Part shown: positions 54,901-61,898 of the stretch, in pieces
Layout of the letters: each line of letters opens with the position of its first letter
Position numbering within the stretch: the first letter of the stretch is position 1
DNA from: JABDEZ01 sp965276955
GTDB taxonomy: Bacteria > Bacteroidota > Bacteroidia > Chitinophagales > Chitinophagaceae
DNA length: 64,000 nt
Reading direction: 5' to 3'
Assembly: GCA_965276955.1 (NCBI GenBank)
Contig: CBDIBP010000024.1
Location: 1 to 64,000 of the forward strand
Notes under the pieces: generated by a model
Databases searched by the model: none
What the model was told of the DNA's origin: nothing
The model's input: the letters and a program-made list of their open reading frames with translations, nothing else
Program-made: the position numbers and the translations under genes

Positions 54901-55679
54901 TGTGGAAAGCTATAGGGCAAAGTGTGATCGGTACATCACACGTACAGTCCGGAAAAGGGTGCGAGGATGCTATATGCTACCAGGTACTGCACACACTCGC
55001 CGGCGATGAAGTGATGGCGGGCTTTGTGAGCGATGGAGCTGGCAGCGCCACCTACGCGGCAATGGCCGCACAGCTCACCGTACATAAATGTACCACACAA
55101 GTAGCAAGGTGGGTGGCGGAAGGGACAGTGATAGACGAACCGCAGCTATACGAACTTGCTGAACAGGTATATGACCACCTGAACAAACTGGCAAAGGAAC
55201 ATAGCGTACCTGCCAATGAATTTTCGTGTACACTGCTGGGGTTTATTTTGCTGCCCGACAGGGCCTGTTTTATGCAAGTGGGCGATGGGGCCATAGTAAG
55301 GAACGATGGCACAGGGCACTATATGCCGGTATGGTGGCCGCACAATGGCGAGTATCAGAACACAACTGCCTTTGTAGTAGACGATGCGCAGCTGGGGAAT
55401 TTAAATATCATGATACTGCACGAAACCGTAAATGAAGTAGCGGTATTTACAGATGGACTGCAAATGCTGGCGCTGAGTAATGAGACCGAAAGTGTGCACC
55501 AGCCTTTTTTTGCAGAACTTTTTAAATGGCTGAGAAAAGCGAGTATAGATGAGCATGTAGATATACTCAATAATAAGCTTACTGAATACCTGGCAGGCAA
55601 TGCCATAAATAACAGGACCGACGATGATAAAACACTGCTATTAGCAACAAGATATAAAGATGACGGGGCAGGCATATAG
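54897..55679 (+). CDS. PP2C-type serine/threonine phosphatase of the TerY-P triad
   Basis: A 260-residue PP2C-family (PP2C_2) phosphatase. The metal-binding acidic residues are seen in GKGCEDAICY, GFVSDGAGSATYAA, FTDGLQMLAL and NNRTDDDKTLLLA. It should reverse phosphorylation set by the kinase encoded just downstream, whose frame overlaps this gene by 20 bp (55660-55679). The ATG at 54897, overlapping the VWA stop, is chosen; the frame opens slightly earlier at 54885 but would add only four residues. No membrane segment. Cytoplasmic. Confidence 0.87.
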   Translation: MMWKAIGQSVIGTSHVQSGKGCEDAICYQVLHTLAGDEVMAGFVSDGAGSATYAAMAAQLTVHKCTTQVARWVAEGTVIDEPQLYELAEQVYDHLNKLAKEHSVPANEFSCTLLGFILLPDRACFMQVGDGAIVRNDGTGHYMPVWWPHNGEYQNTTAFVVDDAQLGNLNIMILHETVNEVAVFTDGLQMLALSNETESVHQPFFAELFKWLRKASIDEHVDILNNKLTEYLAGNAINNRTDDDKTLLLATRYKDDGAGI

Positions 55680-57609
55680 CGGAGGGAATGGCAACAGGTA
55701 CACCATAAGCGCAGAGATAGGCAGGGGTGGTGAGGGCCGGGTTTGTGCAGTGAAAGAAGACACCGCACTGGTAGTAAAGTTATATACTGAAACACTGACA
55801 CCAGCAAAAGTTGCCAAGCTGCGTTACATGGTGGGCATGAGCAATACAGAGCTTACAAGGTATGCTGCATGGCCTATAGATATTGTTACAGATGCGGCAC
55901 AGCGAGTGTGCGGCTTTGTGATGAAAAGGCTGGATGGCTATGTGCCGCTGCACATGCTGTTCACGCCTATGGACCGGAAGAATATTTTCCCGGACAAAGG
56001 CTATAATTTCCTGGTGCATGTGGCCCGCAACCTGGCCATAGCTTTTCATAAGATACATGCTGCCGGGCTTATCATTGGCGATATCAACGAAGGGAACATA
56101 CTCGTGAACGCACAGGGTATGGTGGTACTGATAGACTGCGACTCGTTCCAGGTGCAAAGTGGAGATAGTTATTATTTCTGCGAGGTAGGCATACCACGCT
56201 ACACACCACCAGAACTGTTGCAGCACAGCACCTTTAATAATGTAGTGCGCACTGTAAATACTGATAGTTTCTCGCTTGCCATACTCATTTTCCAGCTCTT
56301 GTTCTTAGGCAGGCATCCCTTTACCGGACGCAACCTTACTGCAGAAGACATTGACGAAGAGAAGGCCATAAAGACCTTTGAATTTGCCTACTCACTTAGG
56401 AAGAGCAATAAGAAACTGACCCCGCCTAAGAACAGTTTTGATCTGAATGAACTGGGCGACAGCATCGTTGAGCTATTCCACAATTCCTTTGAAAAGATAC
56501 CCGCCAGGCCGCTGCCAAAAGACTGGATAGCCCAACTGGATATTTTATATAAAGACCTGAGAACTTGCCCTCATTCCCGGCTGCATTTCTACCCAGGGAA
56601 GGCGGCCGAATGCCCGTGGTGTGCCTTTAAGAACAGGACCGGAACATTGTACTTCCTCGACGATAGCTATGCAGCTGCTGATTCTGTGCTTAACGATATA
56701 GATACCTTCATACAAGGATTCCGTATAGAAAAAATAGAGTTAAAAAGTTTCCCGGCCGACCATGTGGTGAGCGGGTTGACCGTTGCACCGATCGATAAGA
56801 GCTTCACACAGTTGAAGGTTTTCAATCGCAAATGGCTGGCATTTTTATTGGTTGCAACTATCTGCTTATGGTTCATTAAGCCACAGGCTATAATAGTAGG
56901 CATGGTGTTCATTATAATTTTCTATTTAAGGTCGCCAGCTACACTGAAGCTGAAAGCAGAGTTGTTGGCAAGGCAAAACATTTACCTCACATTAAAAGCG
57001 CAATTCCAGGCTTTCATACAGCAGGCCAACCATCCTGCCGAGATAGTAGCCTATAACAAGATACTGAGCGGGTTAAATACTATCATCAGCAATTTTACTG
57101 CACTGCCTGCTGCATTTAATGCACGGAAGAAGCTGATAGAACAAAAGCATTACGAAGACCGCTACAATATATTCCTGCGCAACTTTGACATAACCCAGCA
57201 CACCATACCATCTATTGGCCCGGTGAAGAAAGAGGCGATACTGAACAGCGGTATAAGAACAGCAGCTGATATAGATAGGCTATCAACAATAAAAGTGCCC
57301 GGCATAGGCCCAAAGAATATACAGATACTGCAGAACTGGCAGCGGCAGGTGGGTAGCGGCTTCACTTATATTCCCGACCTTCTTGCAATGAAAAGAGATA
57401 CCGAACTCGCCATGTATGAGACAGCAAAAACAAAGAGAATACTTGAAGAGGATATAAAAAGGGAGTACGCAAAGCTGCAGCCCCTGAAAGCCAACATCAG
57501 CACTTACAAGCATTCTATAGAAGCAAAGTACCAAAGCCTGAAGCGAGATGTGTACCAAGCTGAGCTGGACCACAAGGCATTTGAAAGATACACGAGAGTT
57601 TTCGTATAG
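55660..57609 (+). CDS. Protein kinase with zinc knuckle, membrane hairpin and helix-hairpin-helix domain
   Basis: Third gene of the TerY-P-type triad, 649 residues. The kinase domain (13-300) has GRGGEG at 21-26, Lys40, catalytic GDINEGNIL with Asp141 and Asn146, and the metal Asp161 in IDCDSFQ. A CPH...CPWC motif (Cys303, Cys318, Cys321) could hold zinc. Two close hydrophobic stretches (392-406, 408-423) form a likely membrane hairpin. Tandem helix-hairpin-helix motifs at about 516-560 (IPSIGPVKKEAI, then VPGIGPKNIQIL) usually bind DNA. The C-terminus (585-640) is charged and coiled-coil-like. A 20-bp overlap with the phosphatase gene indicates coupled translation. Its substrates are unknown. 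Confidence 0.85.
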   Translation: MTGQAYSGGNGNRYTISAEIGRGGEGRVCAVKEDTALVVKLYTETLTPAKVAKLRYMVGMSNTELTRYAAWPIDIVTDAAQRVCGFVMKRLDGYVPLHMLFTPMDRKNIFPDKGYNFLVHVARNLAIAFHKIHAAGLIIGDINEGNILVNAQGMVVLIDCDSFQVQSGDSYYFCEVGIPRYTPPELLQHSTFNNVVRTVNTDSFSLAILIFQLLFLGRHPFTGRNLTAEDIDEEKAIKTFEFAYSLRKSNKKLTPPKNSFDLNELGDSIVELFHNSFEKIPARPLPKDWIAQLDILYKDLRTCPHSRLHFYPGKAAECPWCAFKNRTGTLYFLDDSYAAADSVLNDIDTFIQGFRIEKIELKSFPADHVVSGLTVAPIDKSFTQLKVFNRKWLAFLLVATICLWFIKPQAIIVGMVFIIIFYLRSPATLKLKAELLARQNIYLTLKAQFQAFIQQANHPAEIVAYNKILSGLNTIISNFTALPAAFNARKKLIEQKHYEDRYNIFLRNFDITQHTIPSIGPVKKEAILNSGIRTAADIDRLSTIKVPGIGPKNIQILQNWQRQVGSGFTYIPDLLAMKRDTELAMYETAKTKRILEEDIKREYAKLQPLKANISTYKHSIEAKYQSLKRDVYQAELDHKAFERYTRVFV

Positions 57610-57673
57610 TGAGTATAAGTAAGATGTTGGCGTGATATTTATATTCTTATTTCATTAACCATAAAACATACAA

Positions 57674-57973
57674 ATGAAACATTTACTCCTCCTTGCTGTT
57701 TTGGTCTGCTTTATGCAGAGTGCTCATGCACAGTCTACCACAATGCGACCACATCATAAACATTATAAAAAGCACTACGCAGCTAAGCATAATGGTTACC
57801 AAAAACACAATATAAAAGTGTCTGACAACGGTAATGAGAACGATAACCACAACGTATACGAAGGCAAGCCGAGCCGGAGTAATGATGGTGTAAAGAAGAA
57901 TGAATACCGCAACATGAACGTTGGTAATACCAACGCTGGCCTTGCACCCAGCAACGGCAGTAATTCAAAATAA
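57674..57973 (+). CDS. Small secreted protein with KNEYRNMN C-terminal motif
   Basis: A 99-residue exported protein. The signal peptide is MKHLLLLAVLVCFMQSAHAQ. A basic His/Lys-rich stretch (residues 26-45) follows, then KHNIKVSDNGNEND and the C-terminal KNEYRNMNVGNTNAGLAPSN region. The second half is clearly paralogous to the protein encoded at 46837-47248, with the same order of KHNI, VSD, KNEYRNMN and APS motifs. No known domain. It sits 65 bp after the kinase gene on the same strand but has its own gap, so it may be independent. A long hairpin follows. Confidence 0.65.
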   Translation: MKHLLLLAVLVCFMQSAHAQSTTMRPHHKHYKKHYAAKHNGYQKHNIKVSDNGNENDNHNVYEGKPSRSNDGVKKNEYRNMNVGNTNAGLAPSNGSNSK

Positions 57974-57987
57974 TATCTTTTGCTGCT

Positions 57988-58032
57988 CACATAAGGAAAG
58001 GAACGCCCAACCGGTGTTCCTTTCCTTATGTG
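57988..58032. terminator. 17-bp perfect hairpin between the KNEYRNMN gene and the ars operon
   Basis: CACATAAGGAAAGGAAC pairs with GTTCCTTTCCTTATGTG around an 11-base loop. T-tracts are weak. It is the last element before the region with foreign codon use. Confidence 0.7.
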
Positions 58033-58079
58033 AAAACATTGACCTAAAAAACGTTCTTATTTACGATGTTCGCTTAATT

Positions 58080-58095
58080 ATCGTAATATTGCGAT
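58080..58095. promoter_or_regulatory. Putative ArsR operator 1
   Basis: ATCGTAATATTGCGAT is a near-perfect palindrome 12 bp before the TTG start of arsR. It shares 13 of 16 positions with the second site at 58459-58474, fitting ArsR autoregulation. Confidence 0.7.
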
Positions 58096-58107
58096 TAAAA
58101 TAAACTC

Positions 58108-58437
58108 TTGGGCGCTACTAAAACAGATCTTTTCACTAAAAAGCAAAATGACCTCGCCAATATGGCTAAGGCCATTGGGCATCCTGCGCGTATTGCAATC
58201 CTGCAGCAGCTTATCAAGACCAATGCCTGTATCTGTGGTGATCTTGTGGATGAATTAGGCTTGGCACAGCCGACGATCTCACAGCACCTGAAAGAACTTA
58301 AAAATGCTGGCATCATTCAGGGAACAGTGGAAGGCACAAGTGTATGCTATTGCATCAACCCCAAAGTCTGGAATGAATACCGACAGATATTAGGCGGTTT
58401 CTTTGTGGACATTACTGTGAAAAACGATTGCTGCTAA
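58108..58437 (+). CDS. arsR: ArsR/SmtB family metalloregulatory repressor
   Basis: A winged-helix repressor of 109 residues that leaves DNA when it binds arsenite. The recognition region is LGLAQPTISQHLKELKNAGI (about 69-88 before the wing GTVEGTSVCYC). A Cys pair at Cys41 and Cys43 (NACICGDLVDEL) lies where ArsR proteins often bind As(III), and further Cys lie at CYC and the CC end. The start codon is TTG at 58108. Two near-identical palindromes, one upstream and one before arsC, are its likely operators. Codon use favours ATC/ATT over ATA for Ile, unlike the core genes. Confidence 0.9.
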   Translation: MGATKTDLFTKKQNDLANMAKAIGHPARIAILQQLIKTNACICGDLVDELGLAQPTISQHLKELKNAGIIQGTVEGTSVCYCINPKVWNEYRQILGGFFVDITVKNDCC

Positions 58438-58458
58438 CCTATTTTTTTGCATGAATTG

Positions 58459-58474
58459 ATTGTGATATTGCAAT
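58459..58474. promoter_or_regulatory. Putative ArsR operator 2
   Basis: ATTGTGATATTGCAAT, a palindrome in the 64-bp gap between arsR and arsC, matches operator 1 at 13 of 16 positions. It suggests a second ArsR-controlled promoter for arsC and the genes after it. Confidence 0.65.
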
Positions 58475-58501
58475 AAACAGATCAACTAAAAAAGGTAAAC
58501 T

Positions 58502-58954
58502 ATGTTGAACATTAAACACAAAGTATTATTCGTCTGCATCCACAATTCCGCTCGTAGCCAGATGGCAGAAGCCTTTCTCAACAATTTAGGCGGCGAGTTT
58601 TTTGAAGCGGAAAGCGCAGGCCTTGAACCAGGCAAGCTCAATCCAAATGTGATCGAGGTTATGCAGGAGATCGGTATTGATATCAGTAAGAATGGTACAC
58701 AAAGTGTTTTTGACCTCTTCAAGCAAGGGCACAGATATAATGCCGTGATCACTGTTTGTGATGGTGCCAGCGCTGAAAGCTGCCCCATATTCCCCGGTAT
58801 CGTCAAAAGAATGGGCTGGTCATTTACTGACCCTTCCCAATTTAGCGGCAGCCAAGAAGAAATTCTGGAACAGACCCGCAAAGTCCGTGACGAGATAAAA
58901 GAAAAAATCATTGAATTTATCAAGGAAGCACAACAGCTTAAATACTGGATGTAA
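58502..58954 (+). CDS. arsC: Arsenate reductase, LMW-phosphatase type
   Basis: Reduces arsenate to arsenite, 150 residues. The phosphatase loop CIHNSARS has nucleophile Cys12 and Arg18 (CX5R). The extra Cys86 and Cys94 (ITVCDGASAESCPIF) match the redox pair of thioredoxin-coupled ArsC, and Asp110 in FTDPSQFSG is the general acid. It is followed 28 bp later by the DUF6428 gene. Arsenite made here would need a way out; the aquaglyceroporin two genes downstream is the only candidate in the operon. Foreign codon use as in arsR. Confidence 0.9.
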   Translation: MLNIKHKVLFVCIHNSARSQMAEAFLNNLGGEFFEAESAGLEPGKLNPNVIEVMQEIGIDISKNGTQSVFDLFKQGHRYNAVITVCDGASAESCPIFPGIVKRMGWSFTDPSQFSGSQEEILEQTRKVRDEIKEKIIEFIKEAQQLKYWM

Positions 58955-58982
58955 CTATTATTAACGCATAAAGGACAATCAA

Positions 58983-59450
58983 ATGAAAATCTCTGAATTA
59001 AAAGAAAAGCTGGCCGAAGTATCGGCGATCAATTTCAAACTTCCTGACAACACATATCTGCCTGTTCACTTCCATGTGACGGAAGTGGGTTTGGTGACCA
59101 AGCACTTTATTGACTGTGGTGGCACCGAACGCAAAGAAACGATTGCCAATTTCCAGCTATGGGAAGCAGGCGATTACGACCACCGTCTGGCACCACAAAA
59201 ATTCCTACACATCATCGATTTATCGCAGAAAATATTAGGCAGCGAAGACCTCGATATTGAAGTGGAATACCAACAAGGCACCATTGGCAAATTCGGTCTT
59301 GAGTTTGACGGGCAGGACTTCGTATTGACCAACAAGCAAACGGCTTGCCTCGCACAAGATGCTTGCGGCATCCCTGATAAAAAGAAAATATCTCTGTCTG
59401 AATTAACCACTCGATCGGCTTGCTGCACACCTGGCGGCGGCTGTTGCTAA
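58983..59450 (+). CDS. DUF6428 family protein
   Basis: A 155-residue soluble protein of the DUF6428 type that often accompanies ars genes in Bacteroidota. It has an N-terminal helical start (MKISELKEKLAEVSAINFKL), a central FHVTEVGLVTKHFIDCGGTE segment with one Cys, and a Cys-rich C-terminus (TACLAQDACG, then SACCTPGGGCC) suited to binding arsenite or another soft metal. Its function is unknown; a metal chaperone or sensor is a fair inference. It ends 2 bp before the aquaporin ATG. Confidence 0.75.
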   Translation: MKISELKEKLAEVSAINFKLPDNTYLPVHFHVTEVGLVTKHFIDCGGTERKETIANFQLWEAGDYDHRLAPQKFLHIIDLSQKILGSEDLDIEVEYQQGTIGKFGLEFDGQDFVLTNKQTACLAQDACGIPDKKKISLSELTTRSACCTPGGGCC

Positions 59451-59452
59451 AT

Positions 59453-60103
59453 ATGAAAAATTACGTAGCGGAATTGATCGGCACCTTCGCCATAGTGTTT
59501 TGTGGCACTGGGGCGGTGATAATAGACCAGCAGTCAGGCGGCAGCGTGACCCATTCTGGTATAGCCATCACCTTTGGTCTGATCGTCATGAGTATGATCT
59601 ACAGCCTGGGCAATATATCGGGCGCACATTTGAACCCGGCGGTCAGCATTGCCTTTACGATCGCCAAACGCTTCCCGCTTAAACAATTGCCGGGCTATAT
59701 TATAAGTCAATTAGCAGGCGCATTGCTGGCAAGCCTGACATTGAAATATCTTTTTCCGACAAATGAATTTCTTGGCGCGACCATGCCTGCCGGAACGGAA
59801 ATGCAATCCTTTATCCTTGAACTGATCTTGACCTTCTTTTTAATGCTGGTCATCATCAACGTTGCAAACGGCAGCAAAGAGCAAGGCATGTTCGCCGGGC
59901 TTGCGATCGGTGGTGTTGTGGCATTGGAAGCCATGTTTGCAGGGCCGGTATGCGGAGCGTCGATGAACCCTGTCCGCTCAATTGGGCCAGCCATTGTCTC
60001 GGGACATTTAGAACATCTTTGGATCTATATCGCAGCCCCCGTTATTGGTGCAGCATTGGCGATCCCGACATGGAAATACTTAACAGCAAATATTAAAAAC
60101 TGA
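59453..60103 (+). CDS. MIP family aquaglyceroporin (AqpS-like)
   Basis: A six-helix membrane channel of 216 residues. The first NPA box is GAHLNPAVSIAFTI (61-63); the second is ASMNPVRSIGPA, where NPA is changed to NPV (172-174). Aquaglyceroporins inside ars operons (AqpS of Sinorhizobium meliloti) let arsenite leave the cell down its gradient after ArsC reduces arsenate. That fits here because no ArsB or Acr3 pump is present. The ATG at 59453, 2 bp after the DUF6428 stop, is used; an earlier in-frame ATG at 59420 overlaps that gene. The metallophosphoesterase starts 3 bp later. Confidence 0.88.
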   Translation: MKNYVAELIGTFAIVFCGTGAVIIDQQSGGSVTHSGIAITFGLIVMSMIYSLGNISGAHLNPAVSIAFTIAKRFPLKQLPGYIISQLAGALLASLTLKYLFPTNEFLGATMPAGTEMQSFILELILTFFLMLVIINVANGSKEQGMFAGLAIGGVVALEAMFAGPVCGASMNPVRSIGPAIVSGHLEHLWIYIAAPVIGAALAIPTWKYLTANIKN

Positions 60104-60106
60104 CGT

Positions 60107-60880
60107 ATGAAAGTCGCTTTATTCAGTGATATACATGCCAATCTTCCGGCGCTGGAAGCATGTTTGGCAGACATCGAGAAAAACAAACCGGATGCAATTT
60201 ATTGCCTCGGCGATCTGGTCGGCTATAATATATGGCCAAACGAGGTCATTAATGAGATCAGGAAGCGCGGCATCCCGACCATTGCCGGAAACTATGATTT
60301 TGGCATTGGCAGGACCAGTGATGAATGCGGCTGCGCCTATAAAACAGATGATGAAAAGGCAATGGGCAAAGTGTCCATCTCTTATACCAACGAGATCGTC
60401 AAACCCGAAGAGCGTGCTTATCTGCGCACACTCCCGGCGCATATCCGCGTCGAGTTCCAGCTTAACGAGGATAAGCTCAACCTGATGCTGGTACATGGCA
60501 GCCCGCGCAAGATCAATGAATATCTATTTGAAGACCGCGAAGAAAAAAGTATGCTGCGCATCATGGAGCAGGCTGATGCAGATATTATGTGCTTCGGCCA
60601 TACGCACAAACCTTATCACCGCATCCTGCCGTCTGAAATTACGGATAACACCCATTATCGTCACGCGATCAATATCGGGTCAGTGGGTAAGCCAAAGGAT
60701 GGCGATCCGCAGGGCTGCTATGTGATGTTGAACATCAATGAGAACAGCAATATTCACGATAAGTCAACGATCAAGGTCGAATTTATGCGCTTTGACTACG
60801 ACGTGGAGAAAGCTGCGCAAGCTGTTGAGAACAGCCCGCTGCCAAATGAATATGCCGATATGCTGCGCAGAGGGTATTAA
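60107..60880 (+). CDS. Metallophosphoesterase in the ars operon
   Basis: A 257-residue calcineurin-like phosphoesterase of the YfcE/diadenosine-tetraphosphatase-like group. Metal motifs are FSDIHANLPAL (7-17), LGDLVGYN, AGNYDFG (Asp in place of the usual GNHD His position is YD), VHGSPR and FGHTHKPYH. It has two Cys in DECGCAYKTDDEKA. The gap to the aquaporin is 3 bp and codon use is the same foreign type, so it belongs to the ars operon. Such enzymes recur in ars islands, but the substrate is not known. The region ends in a 20-bp-stem terminator. Confidence 0.8.
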   Translation: MKVALFSDIHANLPALEACLADIEKNKPDAIYCLGDLVGYNIWPNEVINEIRKRGIPTIAGNYDFGIGRTSDECGCAYKTDDEKAMGKVSISYTNEIVKPEERAYLRTLPAHIRVEFQLNEDKLNLMLVHGSPRKINEYLFEDREEKSMLRIMEQADADIMCFGHTHKPYHRILPSEITDNTHYRHAINIGSVGKPKDGDPQGCYVMLNINENSNIHDKSTIKVEFMRFDYDVEKAAQAVENSPLPNEYADMLRRGY

Positions 60881-60924
60881 GTGTTTTTGATATAGCGCTA
60901 CATAGGATGCAGCTTAAATGCCAA

Positions 60925-60968
60925 AAAATACCAGTGGCCGAACCTATAGGTTCGGCCACTGGTATTTT
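60925..60968. terminator. Perfect 20-bp hairpin after the ars operon
   Basis: AAAATACCAGTGGCCGAACC pairs with its exact complement around TATA. T-tracts on both strands let it serve the ars operon (+) and iscA (-). Confidence 0.92.
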
Positions 60969-60986
60969 ATAAATATCATCAATAGT

Positions 60987-61313
60987 CTATACTGCAAAAC
61001 TTTCACCACAACCGCAGCTACGGCTGGCATTGGGGTTGCTGAAATGGAAGCCTTTACCATTTAGCCCGTCTGAAAATTCAAGTGTGGTATCGCATAGGTA
61101 CAGGAAACTTTTCAGGTCCGTTACCAGCTTCACGCCCTGGTCTTCAAATACCTGATCCTTAGGTTGTGTCTCGTTATCAAAATCCAGCTTGTAAGAAAGG
61201 CCGGAGCAACCACCACCCACCACACTCACACGCAGAAAATATTCGTCCCCTAAGTCGGCATCTTTTCTTAGCTGGTCTACCTTTTCTTTGGCTTTATCAC
61301 TTACATAGATCAT
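60987..61313 (-). CDS. iscA: Iron-sulfur cluster assembly protein IscA/SufA type
   Basis: An A-type Fe-S carrier of 108 residues. The three conserved Cys are present: GGGCSGLSY (Cys36) and the C-terminal SCGCGESF pair. The rest matches HesB-like proteins (KLVTDLKSFLYLCDTTLEF). It carries clusters to target apoproteins. It follows iscU (94 bp) and iscS on the same strand, completing a short isc operon. Without further context IscA, SufA and ErpA cannot be separated. Confidence 0.92.
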   Translation of the reverse strand: MIYVSDKAKEKVDQLRKDADLGDEYFLRVSVVGGGCSGLSYKLDFDNETQPKDQVFEDQGVKLVTDLKSFLYLCDTTLEFSDGLNGKGFHFSNPNASRSCGCGESFAV

Positions 61314-61407
61314 AACAAAATTTTTTGAGGTTTAGCTCGCCGTGTTCCTATTCTCTTTTTCCTGATCACGCACACATTTGGCTGTTACCCTATCTGCTGT
61401 ATCTTTT

Positions 61408-61821
61408 TTAGTGTGCTTTCTCAGCAACCAGTTCAGGTAATCCGTTCTTTACACGGTAGTCGTTTATTGCTGCTTTTATAGCATCTTCGGCCAGTACAGA
61501 GCAGTGTATCTTTACAGGGGGCAGGTTCAGCTCTTCTACTATATCCATGTTGTCTATAGCAAGCGCCTGGTCCACTGTTTTGCCTTTCAGCCATTCTGTG
61601 GCCAGTGATGAAGAAGCTATTGCAGAACCGCAACCGAAAGTTTTAAATTTCGCATCGCTTATCAGGCCACTTACTTCATCTACTTCTATCTGCAGGCGCA
61701 TTACGTCGCCGCACTCAGGTGCGCCAACCAGGCCTGTACCTACGTTAGTTTTTGCTTTATCCAGCGTACCTACATTTTTAGGATTGCTGTAATGGTCAAT
61801 TACTTTATCTGAATATGCCAT
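61408..61821 (-). CDS. iscU: Fe-S cluster scaffold IscU
   Basis: The scaffold on which IscS builds [2Fe-2S] clusters, 137 residues. The three cluster ligands are in GAPECGDVMRLQ, FGCGSAIASSSLATEWLKGK and KIHCSVLAEDAI, with the Asp of ECGD conserved. The HscA-binding LPPVK motif is present (NLPPVKIHC). The length is normal. It lies between iscS (77 bp upstream) and iscA on the same strand. No iscR, hscA or fdx gene is in the window. Confidence 0.95.
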   Translation of the reverse strand: MAYSDKVIDHYSNPKNVGTLDKAKTNVGTGLVGAPECGDVMRLQIEVDEVSGLISDAKFKTFGCGSAIASSSLATEWLKGKTVDQALAIDNMDIVEELNLPPVKIHCSVLAEDAIKAAINDYRVKNGLPELVAEKAH

Positions 61822-61898
61822 GATATATCTTTTTTCTTTTTAGTACTTAATTATGGTTGTATTTGAACGCCTTCCCGTCCCATTTTCTTCCCACTCAT

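Noticed and set aside
54226..57609. Complete tellurite-resistance (ter) operon
   Set aside because: No TerB, TerC, TerD, TerE or TerZ gene is present; only the VWA/PP2C/kinase part is seen.
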